Assembly: GCF_000247695.1 (NCBI RefSeq)
Contig: NW_004624855.1
Span: 225,969 to 289,968, forward strand
DNA: 64,000 bases
Direction of reading: 5' to 3'
Source of the DNA: Heterocephalus glaber
Lineage: Eukaryota; Chordata; Mammalia; Rodentia; Bathyergidae
In this document: in pieces, positions 1-10,899 of the stretch
Layout: the number at the start of each line of letters is the position of its first letter
Position numbering within the stretch: position 1 is the stretch's first letter
Made by a program: the position numbers and the translations under genes
The notes under the pieces: generated by a model
Told to the model about the DNA's origin: nothing
The model's database searches: none
The model's input: only the letters and a program-made list of their open reading frames with translations

Positions 1-375
1 AGATTTTTGTAATATGCTTTCTATATCCTTTTAGATTCTGTAAAATCTGTGGTAATGTCTCCTAGATCTTAATATTGCAATTTAAAAAATGTATAACTGA
101 TATTGTGTAACAGGAAGAAAAGGTCTCAAAGAGCAGGGGAATTGGGAGAGGTAGGGGAAAGGAAAAAAGGAAAAGGAAACAATATGAGAAGAGAAAAAAA
201 ATGGAAACATGGTCTTTGCAAATAGGGAAGGGTGGAGGGGGTGAAAGGAGGGCAAGGGAAGGGAAAAAAAAAGAGAACCAAGATACTCATGTAAAGGTAC
301 AAGATCCCAATGATGAATGTAAGTGTATTTTATACCGAAAATGTACCAATAATCTTAATGGGGAAAAAAAAGAAT
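1..375 (+). mobile_element. LINE-1 3' end with inverted front piece
   Basis: From about 72 to 375 the sequence matches, with scattered differences, the purine-rich 3' UTR of the better-preserved L1 at 54573-54883. Shared landmarks in the same order are GGAAGAAAAGG, GGTAGGGGAAAGG, ATGGAAACA, GAACCAAGA and AAATGTACCAATAA, followed by an A-rich tail. Positions 1-70 read best on the minus strand as an internal L1 ORF2 piece (reverse-complement words GACATTACCACAGAT and CAGAATC). Opposite orientation of the two parts suggests a 5'-inverted, truncated L1 that starts outside the window. The open frame at 201-389 lies in this 3' UTR and is not a gene. Confidence 0.6.
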
Positions 376-843
376 TTATGGGACTATGACACTGGCATTT
401 TTAAATAAAATGTGAAAGCCAGTTCAAGAAAACCATTTATTTCCTAGCCAAAATCACATTTGAAGAATCATTTGATAAAATTCTCAATGTTTCAGGAATC
501 TTTATCATCACAGGAATAACATACTATACCCCTCATTGTATGCTTTTTGTCTATTCACAAACTTGTAGAAAATCTGCATATTTTTTGTTGCTGTTGTTAC
601 AAAAAATTACTGACAACACAGAGAAAACTTGGATCTCTTTACCTTCCTCATCACCTCCACACCAGTTCAGCTCCTGTATCCAGCCAAGAGGACTAGATTT
701 AGTCTTCGTCCTGAAAATACTAAAAAGCATCATAAAATAAAGGAAAGAATAGTTATCGAATAACTAGCATTAGACCTCCCGGGACATGCTCTTCCTTTTG
801 ATGCAGAGCAGAAGAGCCTACTCAAACTGGCTTAGTTAGAAAG
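376..843. other. Unassigned AT-rich sequence
   Basis: No repeat family, exon or RNA gene was recognised. Open frames on both strands at 540-740 are short, overlap each other and lack codon-like structure. Confidence 0.5.
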
Positions 844-2214
844 ATGGAACTATGTGTCCTGGGAGGTCGAGGTGACCACAGCCCAGAGGACAAAAGAGAA
901 AAGAGAAGAGATTTTCTCCAACAGGAGACTAAGTGCACTCTGGAGATAGGCCCGGTTTGGCTGAACATTCATTGTGTGCACATAGGAAACTATTTGAGGC
1001 TGAGGATGAACTACCCAAAAGAAGCAGAGGAAACTAGATCATGCTCTCACCAGACAAAATGCAAACTTCATAATTCATGGAACACTGGGTACAGGGCTCA
1101 GGTGGGTATTGCCTTTGCTGTGAAGAAAAATATACCCTAAACTTAACACTCTCAGGTTCTGCTAAGCAAAGGTTCAAAGAAAGCTTTGGAAAGATCAAAA
1201 TGCTTCCAGGGATTTAACATCATCCCAAAATGATGCTGAAGAATATTTATAGACATCCTAAAGTATCTGGCACAGAACCTGCAAAATTCATATTTGACAT
1301 CTATAAAAAATACCAGGTATTTAAACAACTGGAAAATGTAAATCATAATGAGAAGAAAAATCAGTCTATCGAAACTGACTCAATAGTGACACACATATTA
1401 GAATTAGGGCACAAGGACATTAACAGAGTCATAATACTATATCCCATACATTCAAGAAGATAGAAGGAAGACTGAGCATTAGTGAAGCACTAGTGATATA
1501 AGAGGCAATGGTGATGTGGTGAGAAGTTCACTGGATAAAACTAACAACTATCACAGAAGAAATGATTAGGGAACTTGAAGATAACAGTAATAGGACCCTT
1601 CTGAAAGAAACCTGAGAGAAAAAGAAGACAGAAAATCTGTGAGGAGATCATCTGTGAGCTGTAGGACAAATTAAAGTAACCTGATCCATATGAAATTAGA
1701 TTTTCTGAAAAGAGGAAAAAGGGGAAAGTACAAGAAAATATTTTAAAGAAATTGACCCAATTTTCCCAAACTCAATAAAAGTATAAATCTATAACCTAAG
1801 AAGTTTAATGAACCCCAAAAGAAAACTACACCAAGGCATTGAATAAGCAATTGTGTAAAAAACCTTAAAAGCAGCCACAGAAAAGGACACACTACAAGAG
1901 AAAACCAAGGACCAGAGTGACAGCAGATGCCACATCTGAAGTAACATAGGCCAGAAGGCACAGGAGCAGGCTCTTTAAAGTGCTGAGGATCCTGTCAGCC
2001 CAGAATTCTGTGGCCATCAAAATAGCTGTCAAAAACAAAAGTAAAATGAAAAGTGTAAAGAAATAGAAAACTTGAAAGCGTTCCTCTAAATGGACTTGAA
2101 TTATGGGAAATGTTATAGGAATTCCTTTGGGTAGCAGGAAATTGTGTACAAATCATATAGGTCATCTGCTCCTACCCAAAAGAATGAGGACAATAATAAA
2201 TACTTTGGCATTTT

Positions 2215-2292
2215 TGTTCTGTGTGGGATTCAAACCCTGAACCTCATGTATGCTAAGCAAGAGCTCTGCAACTGAGCCACACTCTCAGTCCA
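2215..2292 (-). mobile_element. ID-like tRNA-derived SINE, degraded
   Basis: The reverse complement carries an A-box-like GTGGCTCAGTTGCAGAGC and a B-box-like GGGTTTGAATCCC spaced as in ID SINEs. No poly-A tail is preserved and divergence is high, so this is an older copy. It lies within the first LINE run. Confidence 0.6.
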
Positions 2293-3058
2293 TAATGAAT
2301 GCTCAGAGTAAAAATAGTAACAATGTATTATGGGGTTCATAATAGACACAGAAATAACATTAACATAGAAACCATACATGTTCTTATAGTCTACACAATT
2401 TGTGTAATCCTGATTTGTAAAAGGCAATGATAAATTAAACATGTATACAGTAAACCTTAAAACAATAACTAAAACAGTAAAATAAAAAGATAATAAGCCA
2501 ATAAAAAGATAAAGTCATAAAACAGCCAATCTAAAAGAATGCAAAATAAAAAAGAGAAGGAAGAAGGAAAGAAAAGAGAAGGAAAAATACAAAACAGTGA
2601 GATGATATATTAAAACTCAATTATAAAAACAATGACACTAAATATGAATAAACAAGACTTTACAATTAAAAGGCCAAAACCCAAAATTGTGAGACTGGAT
2701 AAAAAAAGCAAGAACTTAATTATGTATGTCCTTCCAAAAAGAAACCCTCTTTAAATATAAAAACAGTTAAAAGAAAAAGGATGGAAAATCATAATACAAT
2801 AACTATTTTTAAAAAAAAATTAGAGTGTATATATTCATATCAATAAAGTTCATTTAATAGCCAATATTTCTACCATGGATAAAGGGTTATTTTCTAGCAA
2901 CAAAGGTATTAATCCAAGTAGAGAGCATAATAATTCAAAACGGCTATGCTTCTAATAATAGAACTTCAAAATACATGAAGTGAAATTTTAGAACTACGAA
3001 AAAAGAATAAATAAATTCACAATTATTGCCATTGATCTCAACATTTTTCTCTCAATTA

Positions 3059-3247
3059 TTTTTTTTTTTCTGGTACCAGGGATTGAACCCAAGGCCTTCA
3101 CACTGAGCTACATCCCCAGCCATTCTTTACTTTTTTGTTTTGAGACAGGGTCTTGCTAAGTTGCTCAGGCATGACTGAAACCTGAGGCCCTCCTGCATCA
3201 GCTTCCCAAAGTGCAGGGACTACAGGCATAGACCATCATGCCTAGCT
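3059..3247 (-). mobile_element. B1-dID composite SINE
   Basis: On the minus strand a B1-like (7SL-derived) monomer ends in GACCCTGTCTCAAAAC, is followed by a short A-rich linker, and then by a shortened ID unit (GGCTGGGGATGTAGCTCAG directly joined to the GGGTTCAATCCC box, the middle of ID missing). This order defines the B1-dID composite SINEs known from several non-muroid rodent families. It is inserted antisense in an L1 ORF2 segment. The flanks CTCTCAATTA and CTTTCAATCA look like a worn target-site duplication. Confidence 0.75.
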
Positions 3248-3751
3248 ATCTTTCAATCACTAACGGAATAAGGAGATACAATAATTGCTAAGAACATAGA
3301 ATACCTGAGCAACATTCTTAATGAATTTGACTTGAACTAATATTAATGGACTATTATACCCTCAAAAAGCAGAACATATTATTTTGCTGTTCATCTAGAA
3401 TATTTTCCATAGAAGACTACAGTATGGGAAATAAACAATATTAAAAATTAAAAAGGACTCAAATCAAACAAAGTACGTTCTCTGACTACAGTGGAAGGAA
3501 AATTGAAATCAAGGACAAAAAGAGGACCATGGTAAGTGGCCAGCATTTCAGGCCTTGAATAATGGTGGGAGTTAAGAACCCTAGATACAAACTCTTTAGA
3601 TTAGGAATAGAAACTCTCATATTAGTAATACTTAATTATTTTTTCATGGTACTTTGTATTTATTCCCTTTTTATTTAATAGAGTGTTTGAAAATTTCAGC
3701 TTTTCCTTCTATTTATGAGGAAACACAGAAATACTGATTTTACCTACAGTT

Positions 3752-3805
3752 GGAAAGGTTCTCAACCATAGAATCACTCAAGGAATTTGGGAGATTTTAG
3801 AAAAT
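3752..3805 (+). mobile_element. MER5A-like DNA transposon, left part
   Basis: GGTTCTCAACCATAGAATCA followed by GGGAGATTTTAGAAAAT resembles the left half of the hAT-Charlie non-autonomous element MER5A. The rest resumes at 4159 after an antisense LINE insertion. Confidence 0.5.
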
Positions 3806-4158
3806 ATTTTTATTGTGGTAAAAAAAAGAGGAAAATGTAAAACTTCACCTTAACCATTTTCAAGTGTGCAGTTCAGTAGTGTTGAGTAGATTTCCATTAT
3901 TGTGCAAACAATCGCTAGAGCTTTCTCATCTTGTAAAACTGAAACTTCACACTCCTTAAACAATAATACCCATTCTCTATGCCTGGACCTTAACACCAGG
4001 CAACCACCATTGTACTTTCTGTCTCTGTAAGCTTTACTAATCAAAATACCAAATAGTATACTGCGCTTGTCTTTTTATGACTGCCTTATTTCACCTAGCA
4101 TAATGTCTTCATGGTTCATCCGTGGTATACGTATGTCAGAATTTCCCTCCTTTTTACA
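3806..4158 (-). mobile_element. L1M 3' end, antisense
   Basis: The plus strand reads as the complement of an old L1M 3' terminus: ACCATTTTCAAGTGTGCAGT, GGCAACCACCATTGTACTTT, TTATTTCACCTAGCATAATG and GGTTCATCCGTGG appear in the family's order. It is bounded by near-identical 17-mers, GGGAGATTTTAGAAAAT (3789-3805) and GGGAGCTGTTTAGAGAT (4159-4175), interpreted as a diverged target-site duplication. The insertion splits a MER5A-like element. Confidence 0.75.
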
Positions 4159-4275
4159 GGGAGCTGTTTAGAGATACCAATGTCTGGGTCTCACCCTGTA
4201 CCAAGAGGCAGAATTTCTGCAGGAGGAACCTAGTACTTCTATGTTTTAAAGATCCACGGATAATTCTGATGAACA
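4159..4275 (+). mobile_element. MER5A-like DNA transposon, right part
   Basis: ATACCAATGTCTGGGTCTCA, CAGAATTTCTGCAGGAGG and TAATTCTGATGAAC follow the order of a MER5A right half and continue the fragment at 3752-3805. Old and diverged; a short ID-like B-box remnant (TGGGTTCAATCTC) may follow at about 4285. Confidence 0.5.
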
Positions 4276-4309
4276 AGAAACTTGGGTTCAATCTCTAGTA
4301 GCAGAAAAA

Positions 4310-7300
4310 AATATTGAGAAAAGACAACTAAATATCTTGAGTGGTCGGAGAGGTGGAAGAACCGAGACAACAAGTCAGAGAGACTCCTGCAAGATGGGTA
4401 GAGGTATACTCAGGCTTCTTTGAGAAACACCAGCTGGTCCTTCCTAACAGACCTTGATACTGGAGGAAGTATCAGGGATTCTTTCCTCCAGGCCTTGCTC
4501 CACCTGGTGTCCTCTAGGCTCCACTTGTGCCCCTAGGGAAGGTCAAAGACTGCACCAATACTCCAGGAAGCTTCTATTTACTCCCCATCCCATTCTTTGT
4601 CCCTTCTTGGTCAACAGACAGTGCTGAATGATTTAGGTAAAAAAAATTTTTTTAAATTATTTCAAGTTTCTCAGAAAATCATTGTAACAATTTGTTTATG
4701 TAAAAACACATTAACATTCAAGTTCAGCTAATTATTGCAGTTTGTTCCAGTGCTTAGTTCAAAAGTCCCTGATTAGAAATATATGTTTCAAATTATCCCA
4801 ACAAACATAAAATATAATAGATATACTATTTTGGAAATTAACTGTGTTTTTATGAAAGCCTTAGGCAGATATAATATGAATAGCATTTATTTTCACATTC
4901 TGTAGATTTTAAAAATAATAGCTTTTGTTCTTCCTATTATGTAGAAGGAAAACGAGCTCTAATTTAAATACTGACTAATGAACTTTACCTTCTGTTCCAT
5001 TGCCTGAAAATATGAATTTTGATAGCCAAATTAGTTTTTGCATAATAGTTGTACTGTACTAAAAGTAACAAAGAACTCTTATTTATTAGAGTGTGAGAGT
5101 GACCTATAGACAGTTGCTGTTAGAGAATTGTACTTATAAGGCCAAGATAATATTATCATACAGTGACCCATAGGTTGTTCTATTCCATGCTCCACAGTCA
5201 GCAGTTTTTAAAACATTTTTAATAGTTATAAGAGAGACTAAGTAAAGGAATATGGATGAGTTGAATAAATACATTATTCCAATAATAAAAATTATTAAAA
5301 ATGTAAATTCCAAAAATAGACAACTAAAATTCTACTGATTCTACCACTTATTCATCCTAAATGTCAGACTCTAGTAACAGATAAGAGCAGGAGGTGACAC
5401 ATAGATGGTAAACTATGACCTGATGGGACAGGACGCTATCTTGAATAGTTGCAACTGTGACCCTAGATACCATAGTACATTAATTTTTAAGTTTTCATAA
5501 CAATCTTGTAGCTTTTTTTTCAGACACAAGCAGCTTCAAGATTAGCTTTTCTGAGGTCATAATGCTAGTAAGACGGAGGTAGAGCTCCTGTCTTCCTTTT
5601 TGCTTCCCTTCTCAAACTGCTTCTTTTCCTTGCTCCTTTCTTCCTTCATTCCACATTTTCCTTCTTCCCTCCATTATCTCTTCATTCAGTAAATAAGAGG
5701 AAAGTTCTAAATGCTCCAAGGACTACCCTTGGGAGGGGGGTGATGAGACTACAGTGAAGAAGGAAGGGTGTCAAAAGACAAGGCTGGAAGGGTCTGTTGT
5801 GTGTACGCTTGACTTGAAGCCAGGGAACTTGTACTTGTGGCATGGCAGAGATCAGTACTTTATAACAGGCAGACATTCAGAGTTTCATAAAATAGGTATA
5901 TATTTATATCTTAGAGATGTGTAAGACATTCATTTATATAGCTATTTGTGGTACATCGTGTAACACATTTTAAATTCGAATATTTAATGAATTTCAATGA
6001 GTCACATACACTAGAATAATACATATACATGAAGGCACATTTTCATATAAAAACCTAGTTTAGTAAAATTCAATGCAATACTTTCATTCAATTAACATTG
6101 ATATAGTCAACCATAACAGTATGTTGGGAAAGATTCATTTTAAATGTATACTTGAAAATAGCACAGATCCTCTAATATATCCATGTGGGTATATTAGACA
6201 TTGCCATCATTGGTTGTCACTGCTTCTAACAATTGCATTGGCCCCTAGCTGGGAACTCCAGTGGTTTGTATTCTTGATCTAACCCATTTTTCATGGAACT
6301 ATAGGAAACATTTTTTTAGAGCATGTCTCAGATCATTCATGACCTAAAAAGCTTTGGCCATTTTCTCTTTCTTGGGCACTGACATACTACCTTTGTTTGG
6401 CATTTGGAAAATCAACATCAGACTTCTTATCTGGTCATTTTAGGCATCAGGGGCATCAGGGGTCACACACTTTCTCTCTGTCTTTATTTCCCATAAATCA
6501 TAGGCATGAAATCTATAAACCCCCAAAATATAGAGGTCTTTTGGTGTCTCCATGAACTTTTTCACTTTATATTTTTCATCTGAAATATTGTTTCAATAAG
6601 TCCATCTCAAGTGTTATTTTTTTAAAAGTAAGTCTACAACCAATTCTTCTTCTTCTTTGGAATGTCTATTGGACTAGATCCTCTCTAGACCTTGATTATC
6701 TGGTTATTTGTCCTATTAACTTCCATAGACTTGCTCATCTTTGAGATGTCAGAATTATACCTCAAACTTCTACAATATTATTTCATAGAAGTCAATGATA
6801 CATATGAATATTACATATGAAGCCAACAAAATTATTCTTTTATAATAGAAGGGGGATTCTAGAAAAATACATTTACATTTAAATAAAAATAGAGTCATTG
6901 ACTTACTAAGTACATGATCAATCTGCTTCAGCATATTTACAAATTAATCCCCTGGACATTTTAATTATATTTTTCAGTTGTTCAATACTGAATTAATACT
7001 TATAAGTTGTAACCTTCTCAAAACATAATAGTTAATTTATTCTATTTCATTATCATACCTACAAATGTGCACACACACCCTCTCTTGAATACATGTGCTT
7101 CTCTCCACCATACTGTCGCTGCATTTTTCAGCTTTCAATATTATTGTGCTGGTTGGTACCTGAAATCCCAGGAAACAGCACTACAGGCTGGCACAGCAGA
7201 GCACAATGCCAGGAAGTGCTCTAATAAGGTATATTAGTATTGCATCCTTAAAATTGATGAGAACATAAAATTTCAGAAGTACTTTCAGTGCACCATCATA

Positions 7301-8440
7301 AATTGGCTTGATAATTCATTATTATAGTATAGGTAACTGTGAATTCATTTGGTATTCATATGGATGTGTCACATCATACTTTCAGAGGTGCTACATTATA
7401 ATTTAGTATGTGTTAATGGTCACTAAAAATAAAATGTTACTAAGTTTCTTAGCAGAACACATTTTAAATAAATTTAACCCAGGAAGATTAATAGATAACA
7501 CCTCTGACAATTAGCGTCCTTCTTCAACAAGGAGAAAATTGATTTCTAATGTATTGGATATTATTATCTTGCACAATGTAGTAATCTAAAAAATGCTATA
7601 TAGAGTCTACTAACAAAATGACAAGGAAAAGTAATAATTTGTGCCTTAAGAGGTTATTTTGGATAATTTTAACTAGGTCAGATGAACACACAGTTTGCAC
7701 CTTGCAAAGATATAAACATGTTTCATTTTATCCCAGATTTTTCAGAAAATTTCACTCCCTCCAAACACCTTTGTCCAATGAACATAATGCTTAGGGAGAG
7801 AGATTAGACAGGTTAGAGCAGGAAATTTGGGGCTCTGATAAGGTAATGCTTAAAAATCTTGACTTGGATATTGTTTCAAATATCTAAGTGGACTTTATTT
7901 TTGATTCTAGAATCAGGTAACATTTCATCATGTAAAATAGAGTATTTCTTTGCCTTAGATTTTAAAACAAAAAGAGCACAGATAGATAAAGGAGATAGAT
8001 ATGAATTTTTAATTTAAGCCTTTGGCAGCAGGTGTGCATTCTGATTAAAAATTTCATCTGGACATCTGAACCAAAATTTTTCTCTAAATTCTCTAATTTT
8101 TCTCTAAAATGGACCTGAGACAACTGTCTCCTGACTCAAAGGCAGAGGTCCAGAATGCTGACCCTACTTATTCCCGGGAGCCCTTCTCCTTGAAAAAGCT
8201 ATTATATTCTCTAATCAGGAAGCAAGACCATTTGTTAAAACTGTGAATCTCCCAATATCCCAGGCAGGAGTAGCAGTGATTAGTGATGGCCACATGTATT
8301 CAGGAATAGCCGTCCTATGAGCTGGAGACCACAATAATTGCAGTTTCAGGCACTGTGGACTACAGCACGCTGGGAGACAGGCTCTGTGTGCATCATCGCA
8401 AGATTTCTTTATATGACCTAGCTATATAGGTGAAGTCACT
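4310..8440. other. Long unassigned AT-rich stretch
   Basis: No exon, RNA gene or young repeat was recognised apart from the MIR-like fragment near 5490-5605. A 10-base unit GCATCAGGGG is repeated twice near 6445. All open frames are shorter than 80 codons. Confidence 0.45.
5490..5605 (-). mobile_element. MIR SINE fragment
   Basis: The plus strand shows the complement of a MIR: CTGAGGTCATAATGCTAGTA followed by a degraded copy of the tRNA-like part (AGGTAGAGCTCCTGTC). Ancient mammalian SINE, diverged. Confidence 0.5.
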
Positions 8441-8908
8441 GCTATGACAATTTCACAAAAGAGGAAAATGAGACAGACTGAGTTTCTCAAAATAACCTTA
8501 GGAGAATTAGAGGCCAGTCTTAAATCCAGGCAATGTGATACCAGAAAGAATACATCTCAGAAAGCACAGTCTCAAAAATTAAACTATTATAGGGAAAAAC
8601 AAAAGAAATGGAATCTAAGAATTGTAACTTTTCTGAAAATTAGTAGACAAGAAAATATAGATAAGAGAAACAGACCACATTAGAAACTGGTGCCCTGTGA
8701 AAGGGATCTGGTCACTACACTTGTCCATGGAGACTGGGGCCAGATCCACTAAGCAATTGTGTGTCTTGATCAACTTGTGGGAGCCTTACTGTGTCTGAGG
8801 ATAAGTAATGATTAAATACAAAACCAGATCCTATGTGAAACAAAGACAAAAGGGACAAAGTAGCATCTGGAGTAGACTAAGAGAAAGAATATATTTATAA
8901 AATTTGTC

Positions 8909-9093
8909 AGGGCTGGGCATGGTGGTACATGCCTGTAATTCCAACATTTGGGAGGCTGAGGCAGGAGGATTGTTGTGAGTTTCAAGCCAGCCTGAGCTAT
9001 ATAGTGACTTTAAGGCCAGCCTGAACTACATTATGAGATCCTGTCTAATAAAACTAGCTAACTAACTAAATAACTAACTAACTAAATAAGTAA
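8909..9093 (+). mobile_element. B1 SINE with target-site duplication
   Basis: A B1 (7SL-derived) element: GGGCTGGGCATGGTGGTACA, CTGTAATTCCAACATTTGGG, GGAGGCTGAGGCAGGAGGAT, then the internal duplication typical of rodent B1 (AGCCAGCCTGAGCTATATAG and GGCCAGCCTGAACTACATTA). The tail has become an irregular TAAC/TAAA repeat. The 12-mer ATAAAATTTGTC flanks it exactly (8897-8908 and 9094-9105). Confidence 0.9.
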
Positions 9094-9679
9094 ATAAAAT
9101 TTGTCTACTTTTGTGTTATAGAAAAAAATATCATGAAACTATTTGCTATCTTTAATAGACTACATAGAATTTGGCCTCTATAAAACAGGAGACTCTCATA
9201 AGGAAAGCAAGTGAAGGGAAAAAAACCAAATGTAACAAATAATTGGATGGCAGAAGAACGTGGTTTTTGGTTCCAAAAGGATAGGAGAAAAAGATTAAAA
9301 GAGAAAATACATCTCAAGAAAAAATAGACCAAAACTTCTCAAATTTGGTGGAAATCATAGATTCTAGAACTTCAACATATCACAAACATAATAACTTCAA
9401 AGAAGCCATGCCTGGACACATCATAATCCAACTTCTGAAAAATAATAATAAAGAAAAATCTAGGAGAAAATGATATATTAAAATGATTTCAATGTCTATA
9501 AATTTCTTATCAAAACAAATGGAGGCCAGAACACAGTAGAACAGTATTTTTATGATGCTCAGAGAAAATAACTGTCAGCTCAGAATTCCCTACCCAGTAA
9601 AAATATCTTTCCAGAATGAATGGTAAATGAGAATATTTATAGATAGGGAAAAAAAACCACTAAGAAAACACATTGTCAT

Positions 9680-10088
9680 TGTCTTAGTTTCTCATTGCTG
9701 GGACAAAATACTGACCACTCACAAGTTAAAGAAGAAAAGTTTTATTTTTTGCTCTCAGTTTGTAGTAGTTTCAGTCCGTGGCAGAGTGGCATGATAGAAG
9801 AGAGATAGTCTATGGCAAGGCAGGCAGGAAGCAGTGTGATTTCCTTCTTCTTTCTCTTTTTTTTTCCATCCAGGTTCTGAGTCTATTGTTTGTTGCCACC
9901 CATTCCCAGGGTGAGTCTACTCTCTTCAGGAAGTCCATCATCCACATCCAGAACTATACTAAACCAATGAGTTGACTAATCTAGCATCACACACCTATGA
10001 CCCAGTCACTCCCCAAATCCCCACCTACAAGCACATGAGGCTTAGATATAGCCTCTATAAGCGACTATATCTAGATATAAGCACAACA
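9680..10088 (-). mobile_element. Solo MaLR-type LTR, antisense
   Basis: A 409-base block with TGT and ACA ends, flanked by GTCAT (9675-9679) and GTCAA (10089-10093), a 4/5 match to a five-base target duplication. The edge motif GCTGGGACAAAATACTG and the internal order match the antisense copies at 23995 and 47297, so they are one family of ERVL-MaLR LTRs. It sits inside the LINE run, whose homology resumes directly after it. No internal region is present, so it is a solo LTR. Confidence 0.8.
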
Positions 10089-10899
10089 GTCAATATACCT
10101 GCTCTACCAAAAATGCTGAAGGAAATTCTTCAAATTAAAGAGAAATGACACAAGAGAAAACCAGAACCTTAGGACAAAATAAAAGCACTAGAGATGAAAT
10201 ATATCTGTATAAATATAAAGACCATGCAAGTTTTTTACATATGTATAGCTAATTTGCACTAAAATTATATCACTGTCTTGTGAAGTTTTCATGCAACACA
10301 TGTAACTCACATCACAATTGTAATGTAAAGAGGGGAAAGGAAGTAAAAGGACCCCTATGGTTTCAAGGTTTCTATGTTAGACATTAAATGGTGCAACATT
10401 ACCTCAAGCAGACAGTGAAAGGTTAGGTATTTATGTTGTAATCCATAAAGCAATCACAGAAATAATATGAAGGAAGAGTATCAGATAGCAAAGAGGCAGC
10501 TAAGATTTCAAATAATCCTAAAAGTGGCAGGTAGGGAGACAAAGAGAGGAACATAATAACAAAAACAGATGGCACAAAGAGAAAACACAATAAAATAGGC
10601 GCAAATCCAGTAATATTAATAATCATGTTAAATATAAACAGTACAAAACTGGTAAATAGTAGTTCAGAGACAAAATAAAGCTAGTCTTCACTTTTGTTTC
10701 TTCTTTTTAATACCTACAATCTAGGGTTTGGATTTTAAATGGCTAAATTTTGAATGGTTTTTATAGTAAAAACTTACATAATATTCTCAAATCTGCCTCT
10801 TGAACTCCAAAGCCTAACACATTTACTCTCTGATATTTAAGAAAAACTGCCTATTCCTGGCATATTTAAAAAATCCTTTCAAAATATGTAGGAAAAGAA

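Larger units (their letters stand above)
844..3540 (+). mobile_element. Decayed L1M/HAL1-type LINE (ORF1 plus ORF2 endonuclease part)
   Basis: About 1230-2080 resembles the HAL1/L1M ORF1 region: ACTGGAAAATGTAAATC, GGACATTAACAGAGTC, AAAACTACACCAAGGC, AAAAGCAGCCACAGAAAA and CAGAATTCTGTGGCCATC occur in the family's order. About 2600-3540 resembles the start of L1 ORF2 (apurinic endonuclease), for example GACTGGATAAAAAAAGCAAG, ACTTCAAAATACATGAAG and GTACGTTCTCTGACTACAG. ORF1 followed by ORF2 makes this an L1-type element rather than a strict HAL1, which lacks ORF2. Stops and indels are frequent and no long frame survives. The part before 1230 is assigned mainly by position. A B1-dID at 3059-3247 interrupts it. 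Confidence 0.6.
8440..10700 (+). mobile_element. Second decayed L1M/HAL1-type LINE
   Basis: 9340-9660 and 10100-10250 read as the ORF1 region of an L1M/HAL1 LINE (ACACATCATAATCCAACTTC, GGAGGCCAGAACACAGTAGA, AAAATATCTTTCCAGAATGA, then CTGAAGGAAATTCTTC). The part from 8440 to 8900 is assigned by position and weak similarity. A B1 (8909-9093) and a solo MaLR LTR (9680-10088) interrupt it. The frame is broken throughout. It may belong to the same insertion as the ORF2-derived sequence starting near 10900. Confidence 0.55.
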
